A stretch of DNA of 64,000 bases from Pteria penguin. Taxonomy: Eukaryota > Mollusca > Bivalvia > Pterioida > Pteriidae. Below the pieces are notes generated by a model. It worked only from the letters and a program-made list of their open reading frames with translations. It made no database searches and was not told the DNA's origin. Below are positions 12,501-23,194 of the stretch, piece by piece; the stretch's first letter is position 1, and each line of letters begins with the position of its first letter. Position numbers and translations under genes: made by a program. The DNA lies in contig CM068588.1 of NCBI GenBank assembly GCA_035048485.1, forward strand, positions 26,129,118 to 26,193,117, in the 5' to 3' direction.

Positions 12501-15000
12501 CAAGTAATTAAGGAACAATGCAATAAAAGGATTTGAAAACAAGCAGTGATGCTTATATAAATTCATCTCCTGATGTTTGGTATTTAGGTATATATTGACA
12601 AGATGTTTGGTGTCTAGGTATATATTGACAAGATGTTTGGTATCTAGGTATATATTGACAAGATGTTTGGTATCTAGGTATATATTGACAAAACATTTGG
12701 TATCTAGGTATATATTGACAAGGTGTTTGGTATCTAGGTATATATTGACAAGATGTTTGGTATCTAGGTATATATTGATGAGATGTTATGTATCTAGGAA
12801 TATATTGATGAGATGTTTGGTATCTAGGTATATATTGACAAGATGTTTGGTATCTAGATATATATTGAGGAAATGTTATGTATCTAGGAATATATTGACG
12901 AGATGTTTGGTATCTAGGTATATATTGACAAGATGTTTGGTATCTGGGTATATTTTGATGAAATGTTAGGTATCTAGGTATATATTGACGAGATGTTTGG
13001 GATCAAGATATATAATGACGAGATGTTAGTTATCTAGGTATATATTGACGAGATGTTAGGTATCTTGGTATATATTGACGAGATATTAGGTATCTAGGTA
13101 TATATTGACAAGATGTTAGGTATCTTAAGGTATATATTGACGAGATGTTAGGTATCTTGGTATATATTGACGAGATGTTAGGTATCTAGGTATATATTAA
13201 TGAGATGATAGGTATCTAGGTATATATTGACAAGCTGTTTAAGATATCTAGGTATATATTGACAACTGATGCAGAACTTGTTGCATGTTATGTTCTTCAA
13301 GGTCTTTTTTTCAAAAAGGTAGTTTCCCTTTAATCCAGATCATTTTATATTATATTGAAACAGCAAGTTGTTACTTTCCTATGTGCCATCAAAACTTTTG
13401 AAGAGCTGTGTAATGGTATAGTGATCTATGGGTGTTTGTCCAAGTTATCTATAATCATTATCCGAGTTTTGACTTGCAGAAGTACAGTAGGAAGTTCCAG
13501 AAGTAGGCGTAAGTTTCAGTTTGTATGACCAATTTTATAAATTGTGGTTTTTGAACAAACATTAGACAGTTTTCCATTCATAATGAATATTCTGACGACT
13601 TTTAAGTTTGGTATTTGTGTGCAAGTATAATGATGAAGTAAAGAATTAGCCCTGAGTTTTGTTCCATAAGACTCTTTAATGTTCCTACATTCTGTTGGTG
13701 TTCATTGAAACTTGAAAATAATGTTTCATGAATGTGCTACATGTATAAAGTCAAATCAAGATACTTATATGAATTCAAAATTTAGTAATTACTGACGTCT
13801 TTGATACTGTATATTTGTGTAAAATTTGAATTACAGTGATAGCATGCAATATGGATATTGCTCTTAAATGTTATCATTAAAAATAGATATATAAGAAATG
13901 AAACTTAAATTTGATATATTCAAAAAATCTCACATAAAGAAATATATTGAGTGTTTGATCCTTAAAAGCATATTAATACAATCAGTGAACTTTTATATGT
14001 AGTGTAACTAAATCATGCACTGAATATTTTCCTTAAGTTAGCTAATTTTATGATTGTGAATTGGAGAGACTCTAAACCCTTTGAGAATTTTGTTCTTTAA
14101 AAGTATTCTCTAATCATTTAATTTTGGCATGTACCGGTAATGGCACATCTGATTGGTTTAAAGTTTTCCAGTATACCTCCTCTCACTAAAATTTGTATCA
14201 TTATGCAAAATGATGCAGGTATGTTGTATTTTTTGAGGGAGATAATTCCCTCAACTTATGAATAGAGTTCACATGTACATTCTTTATGGTTTTTTTTTAT
14301 GTTACAGAATGTATAGAGGTCATTCATGTTCCAGTGAATGAGCTTCTCCAGAGATTTAATGGTAAAAATACTTCAGGTTTTCTCAAATCTGACTGCATGC
14401 AATTTTAGATAAAATTTTCCTCATTGAAAGAATAGTTGTACCTCCTGAAACATTTAAATTCAATATCAAATGCCTTTTGATCTATCCCTTCAAAGTTGAT
14501 AGGCATGTTCATTAAGGCATTAGGATCCATAGTGTGAAGACCATCATTTTAGGATACAAAAGTCATGTATGGAAATGTTTTTTCCATTGATAGAGTGACA
14601 GACTGACAAATTTACAGAAATATAACATTGCACTATGGTGTGACTATAGTATCTGTATGAAATTTAATCCTGAATTATATATGATAGGTATGTTATGTCA
14701 AAAGTTGGTCTTATTTGATTTTTATCATGAAAATTAACATTAAAAATTGTTGGTACTACAGCTTTACTGCCAAAGAAAATTTACTGTTACATACAAAAAT
14801 TTAAAGCATTCTGTACAAAGTCTAGGTTGATGTAAGAAACTAATCCATGTTATTGCTGAAAATAATATTTGTTGAAGCAATTCCATTTGTTTTTAGAAAT
14901 GGCAGCATCAGGTGATTCTGTGGATTCCAGAGCATATGCATATGCCATAGCCCTAGAGCAGGCCAAGAAGATGGTCCATATACCACCACCATCCAAATAA
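591..15000 (+). CDS. NUDT5: ADP-sugar pyrophosphatase NUDT5, nine coding exons
   Basis: Coding exons: 591-650, 2059-2126, 3129-3178, 7411-7518, 8119-8214, 8310-8365, 10492-10537, 14308-14361, 14897-15000. All junctions are GT-AG and phases agree, giving 642 nt (213 residues plus TAA); human NUDT5 has 219. Seen: the Nudix box at residues 96-118 is perfect (G96, E102, then R110-E111-L and E114-E115 and G117), so Mg2+ binding and catalysis should be intact. Flanking family motifs are also present: KWEMVKRTT in exon 3, QYRPPLKG and EFPAG in exon 4, and a C-terminal AYAYAIALEQAKK helix. Known for the family: a homodimer that hydrolyses ADP-ribose to AMP and ribose-5-phosphate and acts in nuclear ADP-ribose/ATP metabolism. 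The start at 591 gives a normal family N terminus; an in-frame ATG at 453 could add 46 residues. No frameshift or stop was found. The gene is spread over 14.4 kb because its introns are filled with repeats. Confidence 0.93.
893..1080. mobile_element. Foldback MITE in NUDT5 intron 1
   Basis: The two ends are inverted copies of each other. The left arm holds CACACTAA, GCGGACCTAAT, TTGGTG and TTTGCGGAGACC, and all return in reverse complement on the right up to about 1080. The element is about 190 bp with arms of about 55-60 bp and no coding sequence. It is a non-autonomous DNA element; the superfamily is not recognised. Confidence 0.7.
1428..1680 (+). mobile_element. tRNA-derived SINE
   Basis: The head resembles a tRNA promoter: an A-box-like TAGTGCAGTTGG near 1438 and a B box GGTTCGATTCT near 1491. 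It is followed by a GGGTTTTCTCCAGGTACTTC block (from about 1540) that I recognise as a conserved central domain of widespread invertebrate SINEs, then an A/T-rich tail. It lies in NUDT5 intron 1. Confidence 0.75.
1681..3128 (+). other. NUDT5 intron 1 end, exon 2 (2059-2126) and intron 2
   Basis: Apart from exon 2, this stretch is AT-rich intron. A weak B-box-like GGATTCAAATCC near 2320 may be an eroded SINE head. I see no other gene. Confidence 0.6.
3285..3352. repeat. Short direct duplication
   Basis: A segment of about 37 bp starting at TATAATATTGCATGATACAA occurs twice back to back in NUDT5 intron 3. Confidence 0.8.
3824..4076. mobile_element. MITE, long copy, at the edge of a satellite
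   Basis: The ends are inverted repeats (CTACAGTCTGGGTGGAACTT on the left; AAAGTTCCACCCGGATTGT then ACTGTA on the right), and the interior is full of GCCCACTG/CAGTGGGC hairpins. The family matches the shorter element at 22556-22692. This copy has about 110 extra internal bases rich in GTCCACTG/CAGTGGAC. It interrupts what looks like the first unit of the 60-bp satellite that follows. Confidence 0.8.
4077..5165. repeat. 60-bp satellite, about 18 copies, NUDT5 intron 3
   Basis: Eighteen near-identical 60-bp units, each running from GGCACTACAAATGG to TCATCACTTCATGCT. The period is a multiple of three and stop-free in two frames, so it yields long spurious open frames (from 3988 and 4796). One extra T near 4816 shifts register. 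It lies entirely within an intron, so it is not coding. Confidence 0.95.
5232..7094 (+). mobile_element. Dispersed molluscan repeat (AGCTCACCTGAGCC family), full copy
   Basis: It opens with a hairpin (AGCTCACCTGAGCC / GGCTCAAGTGAGCT) and CGTCCGT repeats, and closes with CTCAGGTGAGCGATATAGGC and TTGGGCCTCTTGT near 7050-7091. Inside, a block of about 350-500 bp starting with TTTTCACATTTTCGACTTCT and containing AGGTGGCGCCACCA and AAAGTAGGTCA is repeated about four times with divergence. It has no coding capacity. The first 400 bp recur almost unchanged at the right end of the window. I recognise the family as abundant in bivalves. Confidence 0.8.
7603..7734. mobile_element. Foldback MITE in NUDT5 intron 4
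   Basis: About 132 bp bounded by CCACAGGTATT on the left and AATACCTGTGG on the right. The inverted similarity continues through ATAAATAAATCAT, ACTTTGAAAC and TTCGACTT, leaving a short central loop. There is no coding sequence. Confidence 0.8.
8419..8883. mobile_element. Long-TIR MITE in NUDT5 intron 6
   Basis: About 465 bp with inverted arms of about 210 bp. The left begins CTGTCCGTGCCACTCACTTT; the right ends with the reverse complement of CTGTCTGCACCACTCACTCT. TA at both borders is compatible with a Tc1/mariner-type target duplication. The middle holds GACGTGATGTCG and CGACGTCACGTC. There are no open frames of interest. Confidence 0.75.
8884..10090. other. NUDT5 intron 6, with a SINE-like remnant
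   Basis: AT-rich intron. On the minus strand about 9600-9715 resembles an eroded tRNA-derived SINE head (TCTCAGTGGATGAGGTGCTC, and a B-box-like TGATTCAACTCC). I see no gene. Confidence 0.5.
10091..10510 (+). repeat. 83-bp tandem repeat that copies the NUDT5 exon 7 acceptor
   Basis: About five units of 83-84 bp. Each ends in TTATTTGTATTATAG followed by a copy of the first ~18 bases of exon 7 (GTAGATGGTGATCTTGGG; in the true exon GTTGATGGTGATCTTGAG). AG acceptors lie at 10158, 10241, 10325, 10408 and 10491. Only the last leads into the real exon. From any of the others the frame hits TGA after 13 codons. Confidence 0.9.
10606..11092. repeat. 18-bp satellite, NUDT5 intron 7
   Basis: About 27 units of a sequence like GGATATTGAGAGGTATAT. 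The period is divisible by three, so both strands show long repetitive open frames that are not genes. Confidence 0.93.
11409..11608. mobile_element. MITE in NUDT5 intron 7
   Basis: Inverted ends: TCGGGTCTTTTTGTTATACA and AGAGTTATTTCCCAT on the left, and their reverse complements with a few changes (ATGGGAAATAACCTCTGTAA, GAAAGACCCAAT) on the right. About 200 bp with arms of about 65 bp and no coding sequence. Confidence 0.75.
12390..13265. repeat. 30-bp satellite, NUDT5 intron 7
   Basis: More than 20 units of a 30-bp sequence like TATCTAGGTATATATTGACA plus AGATGTTTGG, degenerate at both ends. The open frame at 12577-12969 is the repeat read in frame. Confidence 0.93.
13266..14307. other. Rest of NUDT5 intron 7
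   Basis: Unremarkable AT-rich intron ending in the pyrimidine-rich acceptor TTTTTTTATGTTACAG before exon 8. I see nothing else. Confidence 0.6.
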
Positions 15001-18000
15001 CACAGTCCATTCAAGCAATTCTACTCACTGGCATTCTTATCACCAGGATAGTGTTCTGTACAGTGAATGAAACGGCTGGATATTTTGATATTATGATTAT
15101 GATATGAATTATTCAGGTGTCGAGTTGTTTTCATTTTTAAATATAATGCAAAACAGAGAAAGTTCTTGTCATTGTTTTTATTCCTATTCTTCTCTTGTAA
15201 TGTCAGTGAATACACATGTAATATTTGGTGTTGTTCTGACAGTAGATATATATAATTGAAATAATCTGTGTGTGACATAGTGCTGCACACACACCACTAT
15301 TCCAGTCAAGGCCAGTGGAGTTCATAGAAAACTGTGTTTGTCATTTGTCTGATCTTTAAGTCTATGTACCAAATATCCATGTGTAAACAATTATTGATTA
15401 GCACTACTGTTCTGAAGTGTTTTATCACCTAAAGTTAACTATAGTCTGAATTTATCAGGTATGTGGTCTAGTTGAGCATGTATGATATTGGTCCGGTCTA
15501 TTGACTCTTCAGCCCAGAATATGGAAATTGTCACCATCTCTTAGTCTAATTAAATATAACATTTTTGATTATGGTGGCAGAGTTAAAACATTGTAAAACA
15601 AGATGTAACCAGACACATTTTTGAACTCTAAAGTCAAAGATCAGAACTTACCTTGCACACGCACAAATCAGGATTACAAACCTGATAAAATAAAAGTTTT
15701 GTTCTTTCTTTGATGTGTAGTACATGAGAAGTGCATATGCACAATGGGCTCTGCTGTCTGTTATCATCTGTTAGGCAGGGCTTGTGTACTATGAGTTAGA
15801 AACGACGTTTGAACGTTAGCAACCTTATGACATCATAAAAATGTTTCATTGTTCTTTACGTCATTTTTGGGGGGAATACGTTTTATTTCCTTCCTTAATT
15901 AGGACCGCAGTTAATGGCAGCGAAGTTCATTGTTTGCAACTGAATAGACAAGGGATGGTGGTAGACCATGCAATAGAATTCAGAAGCTACACATCTGTGG
16001 AATATACTTCTTTGAGTAATTTTTGCTGAAGCAATAAGTCTCCTTCCAGTCGCATCATATTTTGAGCCAAATGTAGGTCAACCCTGGCACAGCTTGATAT
16101 TCTAAAATTTACTATAAGAAAGCCACATATCAATTTTTATTTAAATATCTAATTGTAATGCAAAGAAAAGTCAAATAATACAAAATTTCTTGTTTGCTTA
16201 CCCCTCTTTGTATTTTTTTGTACATGTATAATAGTAAAAATATGAAGAGTTGTATAAGCAAAGGGGAAATATTGTACTATTTGGTCAAAGTTCGCCTGTG
16301 AGAAAAGTCCAGAAAATTAAATTTTGAAGCATTTTTATGGGTCATGACTCTACAGAAAGTTTTAAGCATTGTTAAGGGGCATAACTCATACATACAGAAA
16401 GTATGTAACTGCAGATCAAACTCTTACTTGATTTGTAACTTACCATAACTAGACTAGTAGAGAAAATTTATAATACTGGTACTTGGCTCCAACCAAAGTA
16501 TGGTTGCTAAAATGTATGTACATGTACTTATAATTATTTTCCTCTGTTCATGTTACTTATAACCTTGATTATTAGATTTCCAAATCAATAGGTATCTTCT
16601 CCTCTTTGCACTTAAGTACATATACATCTTCACAGAGTCAAGGTTTGAGATTACTCTGTACTTCACTACAGCTACTTGTAGTGTAGTGTAATCTCAAACC
16701 TTGTCATCTCAAACCTTGACATTGTGAAGATGGTACAAATAGTACCAGTTTTAAAACCACTCGTATTATGCAATCATTAAAGAAATGAAGTACCCAGAGC
16801 TCAAGTCCTCAGCCTGTGATTAGAACATATGAGGTAATGAGGTAGAACTTAGAGCTAATGAGATGTAGGAGGCTCGAGTACCTAGATTTAGATTTGTTAG
16901 CCTCTGATTAGCTCAAGGAAGTTTATGAGATGGTGGAGACTTGAGTACATAGAGTTACTAAAGTTAATAGTCTCTGATTAGAAAGGTAGGAAACCCTTGT
17001 AGGCAAGATATAGATCAAACTGTTAGGGCTATGACCGTCAAACTTGGAACACTTGCTCCTCATGCCAAGATAAAGACACTTACTCTTTTTCAAGGTCAGA
17101 GGTCAAAGGTCAAGGTCATAGTATTATTTGGTAGGAAACCCTCGTAGACAGGATACAGCCCAAACTGTTGGGGCCAGGACTGTTAAACTTGTAACACTAA
17201 TCCTCACGGCAAGACTTTTTACACTTACTCCTCATGCCAAGACAAAGATGCTTATTGTTTTTCAAGGTCAAAGGTGAAGGTCATAGTACTACTCAGTTAG
17301 GAAACCTTGTAGGGAGGATACAAAATGAACCAATGGGGATGGAACGTGTGAAATGTTTCCATACTTTAAAAATCCTCCTCTTCAAACTAAGTGACAGGCG
17401 TATTATGCGATGCTAGGTGTTGCTCGTTTGTTTTGGTTTGTTTATTTTTTTATATTGAATAGTCTAATAGTTAATATTAAGTATATATATTTGGGGTGGA
17501 TTTGATCTGCATGTTATGTGTTTTGGCCACTTCAGTATATAAATATATTTCAATGTTAAAGGACAACAAGAAAGTTTGAAATGATTTTTAAATTTACTAT
17601 TAACACTTAAATAGAACACTGATATTACAATGTATATACAGAGAACATTCTTTGCTGGATGTAAGCAATCATTTTCACAAATACAACATTGTACTTGTGA
17701 TATTCATAGAGTCTAGTGAACTACAACATATAATACATGTTAATATAATTGTATATAAAGGTAAAAATCCCAACAAAACAAAGAACTATACGAATAAATT
17801 ATCAAAAGCATCTGATCTGAAATTAAAGTGACTTTTAAACATACCTACTTGAAACAAAAATAGTACAAGACTTTTTACTGTGAAAATGTGAACCTATTTA
17901 AAACCTATAATAATTTTTTTTTACTTACAACACATCAAATATGACAAATTTGAGTGATAAATAGTCATAATGGGACAAATACCTCATGCAACAACAAGGC

Positions 18001-18591
18001 CATACAATAACTATTTTGGTTATAGGCTAACAGATGCTATGAGGATATGACCATGTGTCATGGGTATAACTGTTGAAAGTGAGTCAAATGTCAAGGTTGC
18101 TAAGTGAAAAGTCATGATTTCAAATGATAATTCACATCACATTTTATCTATATTTGAAATATTTGGAACATACCATTAAAAATTACATCAAATGTAAATG
18201 TCAAGGTCTGCAAGTCAAAAGTCATGATCTCAAATGAAAGCCTTAGTAAAAATGTATCTATATTTTAGATATGAAAACTGTAAGTCTTACCATATTAAAA
18301 TAGATCAAGGCCATTAGATCAAAAGTCATTTTACCAAATGAAAGCTATGATTATATGGAAATTATGTGTGAAATATGAATATATTAAATACTTTGGAACA
18401 CTAAATGCTTTAACAATGTACAAAGATAAAAAGTATCAAATAAATAGCAATGAACACAACAGAAACTGCAGTAAGAATTTAAGAAAATGGCAGATAATTT
18501 AAGTGTATTGATGATTTTCTCTTCTTTGCACCATTCCAATCTTAAGTACATGTAGTGAGCACTGGCAGTATTTGATTGAATTTCAAGCGAT
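15001..18591. other. NUDT5 3' UTR and intergenic region to YOD1
   Basis: NUDT5 (+) and YOD1 (-) converge here. No coding region is recognised; open frames are short and composition-driven. An imperfect palindrome of about 110 bp lies at 16627-16733 (GTCAAGGTTTGAGATTAC and its reverse complement). Two copies of a repeat of about 150-190 bp with GGTAGGAAACCC and TCAAGGTCA motifs lie at 16985-17330. Three related blocks with AAAGTCATGAT lie at 18050-18340. Confidence 0.6.
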
Positions 18592-19518
18592 TTAGACTTC
18601 TCCAAAGTTGATATGACCCGTACTTTTTGCATGACTCTGAGCCTCACTTTGGCCCTTCAAGAGTTTTTGGCATACTAAGCATCTTATGCTGAAACTTGAC
18701 ACATCTGTGAACTGTCTGGATGCTTTTGCCTCTGATGCTATCTCCATGGCTTGGGCAAGAATAGATGCATCACTGGTACTGAAAATAGTCTGAATGGGCT
18801 CCCCAGGTGCTAATGGTTCCAGAAATAATGGATCATAATGAATGCCATCATATATTACTAGAATTCTCTCCTTATAGTTTTGGTCTTCACCAAATCTGTC
18901 TATCCTAGAGGACTGAGTATCAACAACATCGATCTCAATCCCATAATACCTGGACAAAATGGAGATCTCAATAGCACCACCCCAAGACTCTTTGTTCATG
19001 ATCCATTTACAATACTGTGTATTAGATTTTCCCAGGAATGCATCAGAATAAGTGACTGGGTCACTCATTACTATACCTGCTATCAATTCTCTCATCTGAG
19101 GAGAGCAACTCAAATCCACTGTTCCATTATTAGTTAGAGCATTGATACTTGTAAATAAACATGAATTATCTGCTGGAACTACTTTCCTCATCAACATTCC
19201 CTTAGTGTCCATAGCTTGACTTTGTAATACATTATCTAAACGTTTTTGTTGCACTTGTTGTTGAAGTGATGAATCCTCTTCCACGATTAATGTGTCTCCA
19301 GAACGAAATGGCAAGGTAGATAACTGTTTATCCTCCTCACTCACATCAACAACTTTTGGAGGAAATCCTTGTCTTACTTTGATACAGTCCCTAGGAATTT
19401 TGGTCACATCAGTTATCATTTGCTTTAACTGACCAATGCTAGAGTTGAGATACAGTCCTGTAAGCAGATGTTGTCCTGTTTTTGTATTGCATCTCAACTG
19501 TAAAGGTCGGGCAGTCAT
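18592..19518 (-). CDS. YOD1: Ubiquitin thioesterase OTU1 (YOD1)
   Basis: A complete 308-residue protein in one exon. Residues 1-82 form the N-terminal UBX-like fold, with the family's GFPP turn at 51-54. Residues about 108-235 form the OTU cysteine protease domain: D117 and C120 in PADNSC, and H227 in DGIHYDPL, are the expected catalytic residues. Residues 278-308 are the C-terminal C2H2 zinc finger (C280, C283, H296, H302) ending NFGEV. Human YOD1 is 348 residues with a longer N terminus. Known role: a deubiquitinase that works with the p97/VCP ATPase in ER-associated degradation, trimming polyubiquitin chains. The ATG is preceded by a good acceptor (TTTTTGATTGCAG|A), so an upstream noncoding exon is expected. 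It is transcribed divergently from PFKFB. Confidence 0.95.
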   Translation of the reverse strand: MTARPLQLRCNTKTGQHLLTGLYLNSSIGQLKQMITDVTKIPRDCIKVRQGFPPKVVDVSEEDKQLSTLPFRSGDTLIVEEDSSLQQQVQQKRLDNVLQSQAMDTKGMLMRKVVPADNSCLFTSINALTNNGTVDLSCSPQMRELIAGIVMSDPVTYSDAFLGKSNTQYCKWIMNKESWGGAIEISILSRYYGIEIDVVDTQSSRIDRFGEDQNYKERILVIYDGIHYDPLFLEPLAPGEPIQTIFSTSDASILAQAMEIASEAKASRQFTDVSSFSIRCLVCQKLLKGQSEAQSHAKSTGHINFGEV

Positions 19519-21060
19519 TCTGCAATCAAAAATGTCATCAAAATTCTTGTTAAGATAGTATAGATAATTTCAAGATAACATCATTCATTAATATTATATC
19601 GTCATTTTTTGCTCTACTGATTAAAAGCCTTCTCCATACCATGTTCTTCAAACCTTTGTCAGTTTGAAATCTTATGTTGCCAGAGGATTAGCATAATCTG
19701 TTTATGTTGAATTTAAGATTCTACCTTTTTTTCAGTATATATTTGTAAGATAAAAACATGTTGTAACTTAAATGGGGCTCAATATTTGTCAAGAACATGA
19801 ATATTTTCATGAACACATCTTAATTGTACCATGATACTAGCAATATCTAACCAAATGCAAAACCTTAGGAGTAGTGATGTTTTTTTTCTGCTGATAAAAG
19901 TCTTTTACAATCTTATTCTATATGCAGGTTTGTCCTATGGGGTGATAACAGCATATAGTTGGACAGCATGAATAGGGCAACAGATAGAGTATTTGACCTT
20001 TTGCCAAAATTTCATACTACATGTATTTCGATACTTTCCCATCAGCTATCTTGAAAATCAGTCAGTTTCACCCTTTCTCTATATGTGCAAGATTTGGTAA
20101 TCCAATGACCAAAAGACTACTATGCATTCACCAGATTTTTCACAACATACCTCCTGGCCACTGTAACTTTGACCTTTGATATCTGACCTTGCATATCAGC
20201 AAGAGTTGTCCTCTCTTCATACTTATAAATAATTATTAATGCATAATTTGGTGATCCTATGAAAAATGTAATTCTTCCAGATTTTTCATTATACTTTCAT
20301 GTGGCCTTGACCTTTGATCTGTGACACTGGAAATCAAAAAGTTCATTCTCTCACTATAATTATCATTTGTGCAAAGTCTGACAAATTCTGGTGATCTTTT
20401 GACAAAAAAAAAAAAGATTTCTGTTGATCAGCCCATGCCAACTGTGACCTTGACTTTGGACCTGTGACCTTAAAAAATCAAACAGAGTTGATTGGCTTTC
20501 TAAGACCAATATTGGTGAAATATTTGATGAGTGTTTTTTCTTCAGTCATATTCACAAGATTCTGGACACATACACAAAGATGCACAGACTATCACAAGCG
20601 ATGATGTACATGTATCTCCTCCACATCTCTGTTGCGAGGGGATAATCATCTATAAATTCTGTTCTTTGTGAATGAATAAAAGGATCTAGATTGAAATTCT
20701 TAAAGGTACAGGCATTGATTTAAATAGACCGAGACATGTATATTCATGCAAGATATTGTTTCCAATATGTATATAGCCTTTGACTCGCACAAGTCAAACG
20801 CTGACAAACGGCTACGATCATCTTAATAATTAAAATATAATTGACATTGATAATTTGATTAAAATTGTTTTGATCATAATGCTGTGTTTAAAAAATGACA
20901 TTTCAAAACAAAATCAGTCCATCTTATCAAACGAAGCGTATACTACAAAGACTTACTTATTATATGGTCCCGTGTAACAGTGTGAAACTGGCGACAAGCG
21001 TCCGTGTAACCGTCTATCGGTAACGCAGCAGAATACAATTGACAAAGTGAAAGTAGCTTG
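19519..21060 (-). other. YOD1 5' UTR intron and predicted noncoding exon
   Basis: On the minus strand a donor ATAA|GTAAGTC at 20956 and the acceptor at 19520 define a 1.4-kb intron in the 5' UTR. The first exon would lie at about 20957-21060. The intron contains a degenerate repeat rich in GACCTTTGA and GTGACCTT (about 20060-20500). No coding sequence was seen. Transcript evidence would be needed to fix the exon ends. Confidence 0.5.
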
Positions 21061-21133
21061 ACTACACCGGATATGAATATCACGTCATATGTTTCGATCC
21101 GAAGACTGTCTACTGCCGATTTAACTGATTATC
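20957..21133. promoter_or_regulatory. Putative bidirectional promoter between YOD1 and PFKFB
   Basis: Fewer than 180 bp separate the predicted YOD1 first exon (minus) from the PFKFB ATG at 21134 (plus). The interval is more GC-rich than its surroundings. It holds an ETS-like ACCGGATAT (21066) and a CRE-like half-site CACGTCAT (21081). No TATA box is evident. The bidirectional role is inferred from the divergent layout. Confidence 0.5.
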
Positions 21134-21170
21134 ATGTCTCATAAATCTAGTGTACCATTGCCAAATAAAG
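21134..21170 (+). CDS. PFKFB: PFKFB candidate first coding exon 1a
   Basis: ATG opens MSHKSSVPLPNK and one extra base, followed by the donor AAAG|GTAAGATC. It ends in phase 1, exactly what PFKFB exon 2 at 55056 needs. It sits head to head with YOD1, where the main PFKFB promoter would be expected from the human YOD1/PFKFB2 arrangement. The assignment rests on phase, donor and position; the N terminus is poorly conserved in this family. Confidence 0.55.
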
Positions 21171-22555
21171 GTAAGATCATATATTCAAATAGGTTAGGTG
21201 TTAAAAGTTCTTAGAGAAGTATTTTTACAGTGCCCTTTTTCACAAGTAAATCTGACATTGTTTATATTATCAGAGAAAAATTGGACTAAGTATATTTCAA
21301 TTGTAATCTTAGTTACCATTTGGAAGATGACAGTTTCAGGTAAAATGCTTTCTTGATGCTACATTTACATGTATTTCAACTAGTGATAAGGTGTTTTCTG
21401 TATGCGAAATTTAATGCATTTTCGGTCAGCCAAGGCATAACTTAGCTGATGCAAGCCAACAAGGTTCTTTAAATCCATGACCATATAGTAGGCTTTACAG
21501 TAAGCACAGTGTGTGCGAATAACTTTTAAGCTCCACAAGTTCATGGGACCTGTCTGGAGTAGATACACACAGGTCTGAACCAAAGATTGTTAATCCAAAA
21601 TAAAAATACATGTAATTTTTTTTAATTTTGTCGTTCTCAATAAGACCTTATGATATAGAAAGTAAAAAAAAGTTTACAAGAGCAAGGTATATATTGATCA
21701 TGATCTAAAAAATACTTTTACAACATATCAAGTGAAAAATGCCCTTTATAATGTTTGTTTGATCTCGATTGGAAAATTCTGTTATTAAAGCGGCGCCAGT
21801 CATTCGGTCCAGGAATCGGGAGTAAAATACCGGTCCAATCGTATATTTGTGAGTCCGGACTGTCAGACCAGTGCTATTGGGAGACACTGTAAGCACCAGC
21901 ACCCATTGCCACAAATGACAAACATTGCTAGTTTGAATTTTCTGCAATGTCAATATACAATGCAGGGCCAGAAACTTCTCAAAATTCTGAGTTGCTATAT
22001 GGGCAAGCTGAGCTGAAAATGAGGTTGCCCAGAACAATGTTAACTTGCTTGAAAACTCATCCCCACTACGATGCCAAAAACTATAAAATAAAAAAGTAAT
22101 AGATCAAAGTTTTTAAATGAAATTCTTTATTTAAGCAAATTCAATTTCTTTAATCGAGCAAATTCAGGTTCAGGTTCTCTCTCTGTATTATTTCTCTGTC
22201 AATCATTTCTTTAGAATCACATTCATCTCAAGATTCAGAGGGTGACAGATAATATATTAAGAGATAAATTTTGATAAACTCCACTCCAATTTAAAAGAAT
22301 GAAAATAAATAAACATTAAACGTTGTTGACTTTGTACTGTCATACTTGAAATCATTTAGGCTACTCCATATAAGATTCAAACAAATACTCATCCTTAGCA
22401 ACCTGATGTGGCGCAGAGTCTTCTACAGATGTACGGTGTCAAATTATGTATAAAATTTGTGGTTTAACAAAGGTTTCGTTCATTTTTCAAACAGCTGATT
22501 GATTACGGTCTGATCAGTGAGACGAATTGCTTTCAATTTTAGGTCAGGGCTGCTG
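21171..22555. other. PFKFB intron 1, first part
   Basis: No recognisable gene. A short AG-to-GT bounded open segment at 21275-21342 is phase 1 at both ends but matches nothing I know. The minus-strand open frames at 21380-22037 look random. Confidence 0.5.
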
Positions 22556-22692
22556 TACAGTACAGTCTGGATGGAACTTTGAATGCCCACTGTCCACAGT
22601 GGGCAGTCTACCTGAAATTTCAGTGGGCATTAGGTCTAAAAATGCCCACTGTGACCAGTGGGCAAATTAAGTTCCACCCGGACTGTACTGTA
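22556..22692. mobile_element. MITE, short copy (137 bp)
   Basis: Terminal inverted repeats TACAGTACAGTCTGGATGG and its near reverse complement CCCGGACTGTACTGTA enclose GCCCACTG/CAGTGGGC hairpins. Same family as 3824-4076. Confidence 0.85.
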
Positions 22693-23194
22693 GGTTGTTT
22701 TTTGACGATCAGATGACCATGAATTTTGAGCCTGACAATGCATAGAACAACAAATTATTATTAAAACCAAAGTCATATATCCAGGTTTTTAGCTATTGAT
22801 ATGTATATAACTAATCACTCAATGGGTGTACATGTGTTTCCTGTTGAATTTAACAGTCACAATGACGTAGGCATTCAATATAGTACATAAACAACTATCA
22901 AACAAACGTTTACATGATACAAGACTTAAAGGTGACCAGAAGGGATTCTTCATAAAGCATGTTAATTTTCATTTTTGTAGTACATCATGAAGTATGAAAT
23001 AAGAAAAAATATACTTTTCCATTAATATTGGTCATTTTCCTATAATTTTGCATGTTTGTAAACACGATCTATACTTCCCGCCATATTTTTCACATCGCTT
23101 CACTCCCTTTGCCCGTGACGTCATTTGTGCCACTGGCTGCAATCTATGTTAATACCAAGTAAGTATTTTTCTGAGAATCTCTGTGGATCGTGAA

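Noticed and set aside
12577..12969. 130-codon frame with RYILTRCLVS repeats
   Set aside because: It is the 30-bp satellite inside NUDT5 intron 7.
21275..21342. Possible extra exon after PFKFB exon 1a encoding a hydrophobic segment (YISIVILVTIW)
   Set aside because: Its phases would allow it, but the acceptor is weak, it matches no PFKFB sequence I know, and a membrane-like stretch makes no sense in this cytosolic enzyme.
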